DNA of 6,839 nucleotides, taken from Planctomycetota bacterium. GTDB lineage: Bacteria; Planctomycetota; SZUA-567. Positions within the stretch are counted from its first letter, which is position 1; each line of letters opens with the position of its first letter. Where the stretch lies: assembly GCA_031270145.1 (NCBI GenBank), contig JAISYD010000124.1:1-6839 (forward strand), read 5' to 3'. The notes under the pieces were generated by a model. It was not told the DNA's origin. It searched no databases and worked only from the letters and a program-made list of their open reading frames with translations. A program made the translations under genes and the position numbers. Below are positions 1 to 6,199 of this stretch, piece after piece.

Positions 1-489
1 CCACCAGGCCACCGGCAACAGCAGCGCCAGTTTGCCGATGTTCATGAGCAGCGCCACCAAGTTGCCGGCGCTGAACAACCGCCTCAGCCCGGCGACCGGA
101 TTAAGCTTGTTCAGCTTCAGCCCCAGCGGCTCGAAGGTGATTACCCACCCCACCTGCAGATAACTGACCAGGAAGGCCAGCACGCTGGCCAGTATCAGGA
201 AGGGTAGGAGCAGCAGGGACATCCAGCCGAGCCAATCCATGAAGTGGGGAATGATCTCCTTCCCCTCCGGGATGGGCAGGTTCGCCATGTCCTCTTCGAG
301 CATCCTGACCATGAAAGTCCGCATGTATTCGGCCATGGCCGGTCCGATATAGCGCAAGATGTAAATGGCCCCCAAAAGCCCAAGCGCCGCCGTCATGTCC
401 CGGCTTTTGGGGATGTTGCCGCGCTTCCGGGCATCGGAGCGCTTTTTAGCGGTGGGCTCCTCGGTTTTTTCTTCCGCCCCGGCGGCCAT
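1..489 (-). CDS. flhB: Flagellar biosynthesis protein FlhB (3' part beyond the left edge)
   Basis: FlhB is the inner-membrane switch protein of the flagellar type III export apparatus; its cytoplasmic domain changes substrate class from rod/hook to filament. Only the first 163 residues are visible. The N-terminus carries the family signature: residues 7-13 EKTEEPT, then a basic stretch (KKRSDARKRG) and IPKSRD at 26-31. Hydrophobic segments lie at about 32-50 and 86-114. These are followed by the conserved cytoplasmic-loop stretch around NPVAGLRRLFS (130-140) and the start of a third membrane segment at the edge. The self-cleaving NPTH site lies outside the window and cannot be judged. The ATG at 489-487 directly follows the fliR stop (TGAATG), and a G-rich ribosome site (GGGAGGGG) lies inside the fliR end, so translational coupling is likely. 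It is the last visible gene of the fliO-to-flhB run. Confidence 0.95.
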   Translation of the reverse strand, partial: MAAGAEEKTEEPTAKKRSDARKRGNIPKSRDMTAALGLLGAIYILRYIGPAMAEYMRTFMVRMLEEDMANLPIPEGKEIIPHFMDWLGWMSLLLLPFLILASVLAFLVSYLQVGWVITFEPLGLKLNKLNPVAGLRRLFSAGNLVALLMNIGKLALLLPVAWW

Positions 490-1347
490 TCAAGCCCCTC
501 CCGCCCCCAGATCCCGCACCATCTGATACAGTTCGCCCAGGGCGCTCCCGAACGGCCCATCCGGCGGTTCCCGCAGGTTGAAGCGCCAGTACGGCGGGAT
601 CAGCATGGCGCAGGCGGCGGGATACAGGAAAATCAGCGCCGCCATTCCCACCGCCACCTTGACCGGCATGCCGAACACCTGGATGTTCATCTGGGGCATG
701 GTCTTGGTGATGAAGCCCTCGACAACGCTGGTCAGCAGCATGACCAGGATCACCGGCCCGGACATTTGCAGGCCCAGCCGGATCAGCGAGGTGGCCTGGA
801 CATAGCCCATGGCCAGAATCGGATTCTCCAGGTTGAAGGCGGGCAGGAACGCCCCGATGCCCACCCATTCGTAGCTTTGCATCACGATGTGGATGTTGAC
901 CAGGTGCAGGTTGGCGACAATGAAAAGCATGATGCCGATATTAATGTTGATGAAGCCAAGCATCGGCACCTCTATGCCCGACTGCGGATCCATGACGCTC
1001 GCCATGGAAAAGCCGATCTGCTGCCCCGCCACCTCGCCGGCGAACTGGAGCCCGGTGAAAATCAGCGTCCCCAGGTAGGAGATGGCCATGCCGAGGAAGA
1101 ACTCCTGCCCGGCCAGCAAGGCCAGCTGCAGCATGTCCATCTCCCGGGGGACCTGCGCCGTGCGCGAGGCGGCGCCGAGGAACAACAGCGGGAAGGCCAG
1201 GACGAAGTAAATCCGGATTTTGCCCGGAAACACCTCGGAGCTGAAAAAGGGCGCGAAGAGGACGACGCAGCCGCAACGGAGAACCACCAGGACATAGGTC
1301 AGAAAGGCCGACAACACCCGGCCAAGATGGAACATGTCTTCGCTCAC
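490..1347 (-). CDS. fliR: Flagellar export-gate protein FliR
   Basis: FliR is an integral membrane protein that assembles with FliP and FliQ into the helical export gate at the centre of the flagellar basal body. The 285-residue product has the usual FliR length and about six hydrophobic segments (roughly 10-32, 44-60, 73-100, 128-155, 180-214, 226-252). Family-typical stretches include GQQIGFSMASVMDP (108-121) and MPQMNIQVFGMPVKVAVG (217-234). The start is a GTG at 1347-1345, chosen because GGAG lies five bases upstream, within the 10-base gap after the fliQ stop. The first ATG (1335-1333) would shorten the protein by four residues and has poorer spacing to a ribosome site. The stop abuts the flhB start. 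The C-terminus (about 255-285) is Gly/Ala/Pro-rich and unlikely to be membrane-embedded. Confidence 0.95.
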   Translation of the reverse strand: MSEDMFHLGRVLSAFLTYVLVVLRCGCVVLFAPFFSSEVFPGKIRIYFVLAFPLLFLGAASRTAQVPREMDMLQLALLAGQEFFLGMAISYLGTLIFTGLQFAGEVAGQQIGFSMASVMDPQSGIEVPMLGFININIGIMLFIVANLHLVNIHIVMQSYEWVGIGAFLPAFNLENPILAMGYVQATSLIRLGLQMSGPVILVMLLTSVVEGFITKTMPQMNIQVFGMPVKVAVGMAALIFLYPAACAMLIPPYWRFNLREPPDGPFGSALGELYQMVRDLGAGGA

Positions 1348-1357
1348 GCCGTCTCCG

Positions 1358-1630
1358 TCAGTAATAGCTTGAAAACATCTGGAGCGTGTTTTCGAAATAG
1401 CCGGTGATAAAATCGATAAGCCAGGACATGGCCAGCGACACCACCCCCACCACCGCCACCAGCTTGGGGACGAAGGTCAGGGTCATTTCCTGGATGCTGG
1501 TTACGGTCTGCATCAGGGACACCAGCACCCCCACCGCCAGGGCGGTGAGGAGCGGCGGCAGCGACAGCATGAGGCAGGTCCACAGCATGTTGTTGGCCAC
1601 GTCTATGACGTCCTGGAGCTCGGGAACCAT
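1358..1630 (-). CDS. fliQ: Flagellar export-gate protein FliQ
   Basis: FliQ is a small two-helix membrane protein; several copies pack around FliP and FliR in the flagellar export gate. The product is 90 residues, almost exactly the family length. Hydrophobic helices lie at about 16-39 and 53-74, joined by the strongly conserved loop QTVTSIQEMTLTFVPK (41-56), which is diagnostic of FliQ. The ATG at 1630-1628 is preceded by GGGGGAAGGAT, a good ribosome site at normal spacing. The gene starts 18 bases after the fliP stop and ends 10 bases before the fliR GTG, consistent with one mRNA. Nothing looks degenerate: the two helices and loop are intact, and the C-terminal tail (FENTLQMFSSYY) has the usual short cytoplasmic form. 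Confidence 0.95.
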   Translation of the reverse strand: MVPELQDVIDVANNMLWTCLMLSLPPLLTALAVGVLVSLMQTVTSIQEMTLTFVPKLVAVVGVVSLAMSWLIDFITGYFENTLQMFSSYY

Positions 1631-1648
1631 ATCCTTCCCCCACCGGGA

Positions 1649-2671
1649 TCAAAAAAGGCCCGTCCCCAGGCCGGTTCCGGCGGCCCGCGCCGCCGGCTCA
1701 ATCAAATCGCGGATGACGCTCACCGGGAAACTGGTTATCATGCCCTCGAAAAGCAGCCGCCAGCCGTCGACAATGACGAAGATGATGATCTTGAACGGCA
1801 GGGAGATCATCACCGGCGGCAGCATCATCATGCCCATGGCCATGAGGATGGAGGATATGACCACATCCAGCACCAGGAAGGGCAAATAGAGCAGAAAGCC
1901 CATCCAGAAGGCGCGTTTCAGCTCGGAACACATGAAGGCCGGGATCAGCGCCGTGGTCGGGATGTCGGCCGGCTTCAGCAGGCTCTGGTTTTCCAGGCTG
2001 GCCGCGTCCCGCATCCCAGCCGCCCCCATGAAGAAGTACAATTCCTCCCGGCCGTCGTTGGCGGCCAGGCATTCGAGCATGAAGCGGCGGATGGGCGCCA
2101 TGCTCCGCTCCAGCGCCTCGGCCTGCCGCAGCCGCCGCCACTCTCCGGCGGCCATCTCGACGGGCTCGCCGTTGAAATAGGGGGCGAGGCCGTCCCGCCA
2201 GGACGCCTTCCAAGTCGGCCACATGATGAAAAAGGTGAGGAACAGGGAAAGCGCCATCATCACCTGGTCCGGCGGCAGGGACTGGGTGCCCATGGCCCGG
2301 CGGACAAATCCCATGACCACCGTGATGCGGAGGAAACTGGTCATCATGATGAGGATGCCGGGCGACAGGGTCAGGATGGTCAGGATGACGGCGATCTGGA
2401 GCATGGAGGAAAGCTGCTCGGCCTTCTCCATCGGCACCAGGCTGCCGTCCTTGAGGGTGGGGAGCGGCAGGTACAAGAGGCCATCGGCGTTGGGGTCGCC
2501 CCGCTCGATGGCGGGATGGGGGAAATCCATGCCGCTTCCCTTCAACTCGTCCAGCGCATCCCCCGGCCGCTCGCGCGGCGCCACGCCCGCCTCCTCGCCG
2601 GCTGGCGAAGAGGCGGCCAAGGCCGCGGCAAGCAGGCCAGCCAAGGCAATCCGGAGCGGCCATTCCCCCAT
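1649..2671 (-). CDS. fliP: Flagellar export-gate protein FliP with long N-terminal region
   Basis: FliP forms the pentameric core of the flagellar export gate with FliR and FliQ. The 340-residue product begins with a probable signal peptide (MGEWPLR, then a hydrophobic stretch to about residue 20, SSPAG), as is normal for FliP. Membrane segments lie at about 88-110, 136-152, 254-282 and 292-308. Signatures seen are LSPGILIMMTSFLRI (102-116), LFLTFFIMWP (143-152), PAFMCSELKRAFWMGF (244-259), LMAMGMMMLPP (276-286) and PFKIIIFVIVDGW (292-304). About 65 extra residues separate the signal peptide from the first core helix, making it roughly 95 residues longer than the 245-residue E. coli protein. 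The frame stays open far upstream into fliO, but the ATG at 2671 is chosen because it gives a signal peptide, follows the fliO stop by 28 bases, and has GGAGG about 10 bases upstream. Confidence 0.94.
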   Translation of the reverse strand: MGEWPLRIALAGLLAAALAASSPAGEEAGVAPRERPGDALDELKGSGMDFPHPAIERGDPNADGLLYLPLPTLKDGSLVPMEKAEQLSSMLQIAVILTILTLSPGILIMMTSFLRITVVMGFVRRAMGTQSLPPDQVMMALSLFLTFFIMWPTWKASWRDGLAPYFNGEPVEMAAGEWRRLRQAEALERSMAPIRRFMLECLAANDGREELYFFMGAAGMRDAASLENQSLLKPADIPTTALIPAFMCSELKRAFWMGFLLYLPFLVLDVVISSILMAMGMMMLPPVMISLPFKIIIFVIVDGWRLLFEGMITSFPVSVIRDLIEPAARAAGTGLGTGLF

Positions 2672-2699
2672 ATCGGCGTTCCCTCCCCTCCGCGAGGCG

Positions 2700-3527
2700 T
2701 CAACCAATCGCGTCAACATGGCTCCGAACCCCGCTTTTCCGCTGTTCCAGCGGCTCCGGAGCGCGTACCGCCCCGCCTCCCGCCGCTGGCCCGTCCGCGG
2801 CGCCCGCCAACCGCTCCCGCAACCGGACCGCCTGTTCCCCGATCTCCCCGGCCTGGATTTCGGCCGCCAGGCGGTTTTCCTCCGCCTCGGCCAGGCGCAG
2901 CTGCCGGTTGAAAAACAAGCCGAAAACCTTCTTGCCCATTTCCGACTTGGGGCGGGCCACCTCCAGGATGCCGAGGATTTCCCCCTCGTCGGTGATTTCC
3001 GACAGGGTATGGATTTCATCCGGCGAAACGCCTATGACGATGATGCGCTTGCCGACCCGGAGCAGCGACACGTAGCGCCGCGGATCCAAATGCGTCCGGC
3101 CGAGTATTTCCATGGCCGGGTGGGAGAAAAGCTGGCGGTAACCCGGCAGATGCTTTTTGACGAGACAGAGGACGCCGACAAAAATGCCGCAAACCAGGGT
3201 GACATAAAAAATAGCGGGCAGGATCGACGGCAGGCCGTAGCTGGCCGGGCGTTCCGGATCCGGCCGGTTCTGCGCCCTGGCGCTGGCGGGAAATGAGAAG
3301 GGTCGGTTTTCAAAATCGGCCGACGCCGGGGCGGGATTGAGCGACGCCGTGGCTCGCGGCGGGGCTCCGACGGAGGCCGCCGGAGCCCCGCCCAGGGGAA
3401 ACCCCTGCCCCGGCGCGTCCTCGGCCGCCGCCGCCCGGAACGAAGCCGCCAGCAACGCCAGCCCTATAAGCGATCCGGCGGAAAAAAGCCGATACGCCGA
3501 GATTATCCCTGGCGAACGATCCGACAT
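2700..3527 (-). CDS. fliO: Flagellar biosynthesis protein FliO
   Basis: FliO is a bitopic membrane protein that helps FliP assemble into the export gate. The 275-residue product has a likely signal peptide (hydrophobic 16-30, then RAAAAED), a Pro/Ala/Gly-rich linker (about 36-98), and one membrane helix at about 99-123 ending in KK. The conserved FliO cytoplasmic domain follows at about 124-192, with MEILGRTHLDPRRYVSLLRV at 139-158 and IIVIGVSPDEIHTL at 162-175. A charged, probably helical tail runs from about 195 to 245. Identity rests on this domain plus position before fliPQR. The start is uncertain: ATG at 3527 has only a G-run about 11 bases upstream, and a TTG six codons earlier (3545) is also open. 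The usual upstream neighbours fliM/fliN are missing. The length exceeds the roughly 120-residue enteric FliO and resembles longer signal-peptide-bearing forms. Confidence 0.88.
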   Translation of the reverse strand: MSDRSPGIISAYRLFSAGSLIGLALLAASFRAAAAEDAPGQGFPLGGAPAASVGAPPRATASLNPAPASADFENRPFSFPASARAQNRPDPERPASYGLPSILPAIFYVTLVCGIFVGVLCLVKKHLPGYRQLFSHPAMEILGRTHLDPRRYVSLLRVGKRIIVIGVSPDEIHTLSEITDEGEILGILEVARPKSEMGKKVFGLFFNRQLRLAEAEENRLAAEIQAGEIGEQAVRLRERLAGAADGPAAGGGAVRAPEPLEQRKSGVRSHVDAIG

Positions 3528-3578
3528 GCGATCCGCATCCCCCAATCAACGCGGCTGGATTCGCCGTCCGTCGGATCG
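3517..3578 (-). promoter_or_regulatory. Inverted repeats that could fold over the fliO start codon
   Basis: A perfect 9-base inverted repeat pairs 3517-3525 with 3570-3578 across a 44-base loop. Immediately beside it, 3526-3530 pairs with 3534-3538 around a 3-base loop. In the fliO mRNA the first helix would include the G of the AUG plus the next codons, and the small hairpin would include its A and U, so the two could stack and hide the start codon. This is seen in sequence only; whether it folds or regulates is inference. The weak ribosome site of fliO fits controlled translation, but GC-rich leaders produce such repeats by chance. Confidence 0.3.
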
Positions 3579-3644
3579 GCGGCCTCCCCAGACCGACCGT
3601 CCGCCTCGCGGCTCCGCGTCCCCCAAGAACCAAGCTGTTAGCCG

Positions 3645-3673
3645 ATTATGCGGATTGGGATCGCAAGAATCAA
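3645..3673 (-). promoter_or_regulatory. Sigma-70-type promoter for the fliO-fliP-fliQ-fliR-flhB unit
   Basis: Reading the minus strand, TTGATT (3673-3668) and CATAAT (3650-3645) are separated by exactly 17 bases, which is 4/6 and 5/6 to the housekeeping consensus with ideal spacing. It lies in a locally AT-richer stretch of an otherwise GC-rich region. Transcription would start near 3638, giving a leader of about 110 bases before the fliO ATG. No sigma-54 or sigma-28 flagellar promoter was visible on this strand here, which suggests housekeeping-type expression of the export gate. Confidence 0.65.
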
Positions 3674-3685
3674 GACTCTTATCCG

Positions 3686-3717
3686 AAAAAAGTTGAGAAT
3701 GCCGGCCAGCCGGTTCT
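3686..3717 (-). terminator. Candidate intrinsic terminator after the GH57 gene
   Basis: On the minus strand AGAACCGG pairs with CCGG and TTCT around a CTGG loop, with a 2-base bulge in the 3' arm. This gives eight pairs, followed after CAAC by six T residues (3691-3686). It lies about 80 bases beyond the GH57 stop and just before the fliO promoter, where a terminator is expected. The bulge and the 4-base gap before the T run make it weaker than a textbook example. Confidence 0.42.
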
Positions 3718-3794
3718 TGCCGCGGAAGTTCTCCCCGCGCCGGGGCCGGGAGCGAAGTTTTGCCGCCGGTCGCAAACCCGCCCCGCTCCCCGCC

Positions 3795-5921
3795 TCAGGC
3801 CAGGAACACCCTTTCCAGGGCGCTCCGGGACTTATTGCCTTTCCCGTCGACCGCTTCCAGCCAATAGCGGATGTCGCCCATGCCGGCCGGCAATTCGGCG
3901 GTGTAAAGATGGGCGGCGCTTTTGGCGCCAATCCGCGAGGGATAGGGCCCCTGATCGGCCAGCGGCAGTTCCCGCGCCTCGCCTCGGCCGGCGTCGGGGC
4001 GAATGAACAACCGGGCGGATTTCACGCCCGACACGTCGTGGATGAAGGAATGCGCCGTCCCGACGCGCCCCGCCGGGATTAGGCAATTGTTGCCCCAGGC
4101 GAGGCCGCCCGGGTTTTCGGGGGTGATCCAGGGCGGGAAGATGGTTGGCCCGGTCGCGTCCCTCCCCGACGCCAGCAGCGCGTCCAGGCCGCCGCGGATG
4201 ATGTCCAGGGCCGCGTTGGCGGCGGCCGTGACCTGGCCGTCCCAGAGCTCCTGGCCGGTCCAATACCAATAGCAGCTGGTTTCGGCGGTAAGCGTCAGCC
4301 GCTCCGCCTCGGCATTGCCCGGATCGCCGGGACAGGCGTCCAGCATGGTGTGAATCGCGTTTTGCAGGGCGGTAAGGACGGCCCAGGAATTGAGATCGGG
4401 GGAATAGGGCGCATTGTAGCCGGAGAACCATTTCATGAATTGCGGATCACCGTTGTCGGCGCCGGACCAGGCGCCGGGCTCCACATGCGCCGTCCGGGCC
4501 GGATCGGGCGGGAAGCGCCGCAAATACTCGCCGATGCCGACCAACTCGAAGCGCGGCTCCGCCTTGAGCCACTCGACCAGGGCGCCGGTGTTGGAGCCAT
4601 AATAGGACTCGGCCCCGCCGCCGTAGTTGTCGCCGTCGGAATGCAGAAGGAAAAAGGGCGGATGGGCGGGATCGTAACCGCCGGAACGCACCGCCGCGTC
4701 CAGGACCTGCCCCAGCACATCCTGGTAGATCAGGGCGCCATAGCCGCCCCGGGCGTCCTCGTTGCCGAGGTAGCGCTCGGCGGGAATGCCGATGATCTTG
4801 TATTCCCGGCCATCGACGTCCACGTACCTGAGGTATTCGGGACGGAGGAGGGAGGGGGAGATTTTGGAGCCGGCCCAGACATTGCGCAATTGCAGCCAGT
4901 CGTCGACCGGCGGGTTTTCCTGCTCGGCCGAGTTGGGCGGCAGCATCCCCTCCTCGCGCCCGGCGTAGGGATAATCGCGGCAGGCGCGGTAGCGGTGGAT
5001 GGAATCGTAGATCACCCCCTCCACCCCGGCTTCCAGCAAGGCGGGAATCATGCGCGCGTGGAAAGCGGTTTCGGGGGGGAATAGGAAGCGGGAGGCCGGT
5101 ACGCCGAATTCGTTTTGGATGAAGTCCCGGTGGCGCAGGATTTGCGCCTTGATGTCGCGGGGCGGGATCAGCGGCATCAGGGGATGGAAAAAGCCGAAGG
5201 CCGAAAATTCGGCCCGCCGCCAGCCGGCGGCGGTTTGCGAGTGGGCCGCCGCGCGCAGTTCCCCCTTCCAGTCGCCGCCGTAGGCGCCGTGGGCCAGCCC
5301 CTCGCGCGAGGCGCGGTCCAACTGCTCCAGCAGGCTGCCGGACCAGCTCATGGACAAACCGGCCTCCGGCAGGCGCTGGTACTGGCTGGCGGCTAGGTTG
5401 ATGAAACGCCGGTAGGCGCCGGCCCGGGAGGCGAAAATTTCGTCGTTGCCGCCGTCCCAGAAACCAGGTTCGGCCGCCCGGTAATAGGGCTGGTGCATGT
5501 GCTTGTGGATGCCGAAGTACAATCTGGGCTGGTTGGCCGGGCCGGCGCTGACGGCGGGCTGCCCGCCCTCCGACGGTTGCGGCGCCACCTCGAGGGGCAG
5601 GAAGCATTTAAGCCAATCCCCGGGCCGGGCGGCCGCGAGGTCGGCTGTCCGGCAGCCTTCGGCCTGGATTTGGTAGGAGCCGGCCCGCAACTTGCCGGCC
5701 GGGATGACGGCGGCATAGACGCCGGGCGCGGTCTGGTTTATGTCCCGTTCCTTGACAATGAGCCTTTCCGCTCCTCCGGCGTCGCGGATAACCAGTTGCG
5801 GAAAGGGGATTTCCCCGTCAGCCCGAATGACAAGCGTCGTTTCCGGCAAATAGCCGTCGGCGCCGGCCCGGGCGGCGGAAGGTATTTCCACTTTGTCGAT
5901 GCGGTTGAAAATGCCGGACAT
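3795..5921 (-). CDS. Glycoside hydrolase family 57 protein (alpha-glucan-active type, specificity unknown)
   Basis: The 708-residue product belongs to GH57, retaining enzymes that hydrolyse or transfer alpha-linked glucans. A beta-rich N-terminal domain (about 1-115) and a Pro/Ala linker precede the catalytic region (about 132-480). It shows HKHMHQP (139-145, the GH57 region 1), AEFSAFGFFHPLMPL (237-251, region 2 position), LFPPETAFH (280-288; E284 expected nucleophile) and LLHSDGDNYGGG (425-436; D429 expected acid/base). A helical section continues to about 620. A C-terminal Ig/FnIII-like domain (about 628-708) ends with the typical YWLEAVDGKGN. There is no signal peptide, so it is probably cytoplasmic. 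The ATG at 5921 is fixed by AAGGAGG five bases upstream. The gene stands alone, with its own promoter and a candidate terminator. Whether it is an amylase, glucanotransferase or branching-type enzyme cannot be told from motifs. Confidence 0.88.
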   Translation of the reverse strand: MSGIFNRIDKVEIPSAARAGADGYLPETTLVIRADGEIPFPQLVIRDAGGAERLIVKERDINQTAPGVYAAVIPAGKLRAGSYQIQAEGCRTADLAAARPGDWLKCFLPLEVAPQPSEGGQPAVSAGPANQPRLYFGIHKHMHQPYYRAAEPGFWDGGNDEIFASRAGAYRRFINLAASQYQRLPEAGLSMSWSGSLLEQLDRASREGLAHGAYGGDWKGELRAAAHSQTAAGWRRAEFSAFGFFHPLMPLIPPRDIKAQILRHRDFIQNEFGVPASRFLFPPETAFHARMIPALLEAGVEGVIYDSIHRYRACRDYPYAGREEGMLPPNSAEQENPPVDDWLQLRNVWAGSKISPSLLRPEYLRYVDVDGREYKIIGIPAERYLGNEDARGGYGALIYQDVLGQVLDAAVRSGGYDPAHPPFFLLHSDGDNYGGGAESYYGSNTGALVEWLKAEPRFELVGIGEYLRRFPPDPARTAHVEPGAWSGADNGDPQFMKWFSGYNAPYSPDLNSWAVLTALQNAIHTMLDACPGDPGNAEAERLTLTAETSCYWYWTGQELWDGQVTAAANAALDIIRGGLDALLASGRDATGPTIFPPWITPENPGGLAWGNNCLIPAGRVGTAHSFIHDVSGVKSARLFIRPDAGRGEARELPLADQGPYPSRIGAKSAAHLYTAELPAGMGDIRYWLEAVDGKGNKSRSALERVFLA

Positions 5922-5950
5922 GATTCCCTCCTTGTCTTGGCGTCATGGGA

Positions 5951-5967
5951 CCCGGCCCAAGGCCGGG
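5951..5967. promoter_or_regulatory. Perfect 17-base palindrome at the GH57 transcription start
   Basis: CCCGGCC (5951-5957) and GGCCGGG (5961-5967) form a perfect 7-base inverted repeat around a 3-base centre. With the -10 box at 5976-5981 on the minus strand, transcription should begin at about 5967-5970, so the repeat covers roughly +1 to +17. It could be an operator that blocks initiation or a stem at the very 5' end of the mRNA. It has no following T run, so it is not an intrinsic terminator. The role is inferred from position only. Confidence 0.45.
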
Positions 5968-5975
5968 CAAACAGG

Positions 5976-6004
5976 ATTATAGCGGCGGACGGACGGCGAT
6001 TCAA
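5976..6004 (-). promoter_or_regulatory. Sigma-70-type promoter for the GH57 gene
   Basis: On the minus strand TTGAAT (6004-5999) and a perfect TATAAT (5981-5976) are 17 bases apart. This is the best promoter match in the window. Transcription would start near 5969, leaving a leader of about 48 bases that holds the 17-base palindrome and the strong AAGGAGG ribosome site (5933-5927). It overlaps the upstream region of the divergent small ORF, whose own promoter is not obvious. Confidence 0.72.
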
Positions 6005-6014
6005 CTCCCGGACA

Positions 6015-6022
6015 GGGAGGGG
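6015..6022 (+). promoter_or_regulatory. Ribosome binding site of the 52-codon ORF
   Basis: GGGAGGGG on the plus strand lies eight bases before the ATG at 6031. This is a normal distance for a Shine-Dalgarno and is the main reason for treating the small ORF as translated and for choosing this start. Confidence 0.55.
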
Positions 6023-6030
6023 AAAACCAC

Positions 6031-6189
6031 ATGTACAAAGAGGACAAGGCGAGAAGGCTGAAGGCGGGCATTCCCGAGGACGTGGCGTTCCGGCCGAAGC
6101 TGGACCTGTCGCCGGACCAGCTTCGAGGCGCCATGGCGGAAGGGGGCGACCTTCCGTTGGGCTACGGCGGACGAGTTCTTGGAAAATGA
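6031..6189 (+). CDS. Hypothetical 52-residue soluble protein
   Basis: I do not recognise this product. It starts MYKEDKARRLKAGIPEDVAF and ends GYGGRVLGK. The first half is highly charged (Lys/Arg/Glu/Asp), with a likely helix at 3-12, a central DLSPDQLRGAMAEGG (25-39) that looks like a helix-capping segment, and a Gly-rich tail. There is no membrane segment, signal peptide or cysteine. Support for coding is a good ribosome site eight bases upstream and strong G/C preference at third codon positions over the first 40 codons, like the neighbouring genes; this weakens in the last six codons. It is divergent from the GH57 gene (109-base gap) and ends 10 bases from the convergent SDR stop, so it fills an otherwise empty interval without overlap. 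No clear plus-strand promoter was seen. It could be a remnant of a longer gene, but no homology is visible to me. Confidence 0.55.
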   Translation: MYKEDKARRLKAGIPEDVAFRPKLDLSPDQLRGAMAEGGDLPLGYGGRVLGK

Positions 6190-6199
6190 TCCCTGCGGG

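Noticed and set aside
244..1407. Plus-strand 387-codon open frame opposite flhB and fliR
   Set aside because: It is antisense to well-identified genes. Its product is rich in His, Gln, Arg and Gly with no domain logic, which is typical of GC-rich shadow frames.
2672..3019. Extending FliP upstream to 3019 (456 residues)
   Set aside because: The extra part overlaps conserved fliO coding sequence in another frame, is Arg/Ser/Trp-rich noise, and would bury the signal peptide that begins at 2671.
2223..3296. Plus-strand 357-codon open frame opposite fliP and fliO
   Set aside because: It is antisense to fliP and fliO with low-complexity Arg/Met/Pro composition and no recognisable motif, and it crosses a real gene junction.
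3641..3650. GCCGATTATG on the plus strand resembling a sigma-28 -10 element
   Set aside because: It has no matching -35 (TAAA-type) at the required distance, points away from fliO, and is simply the reverse of the minus-strand CATAAT box.
3638..3931. 97-codon minus-strand frame across the GH57 end and the fliO leader
   Set aside because: It overlaps the GH57 C-terminal domain in another frame and runs through the terminator and promoter region. Its composition is not protein-like.
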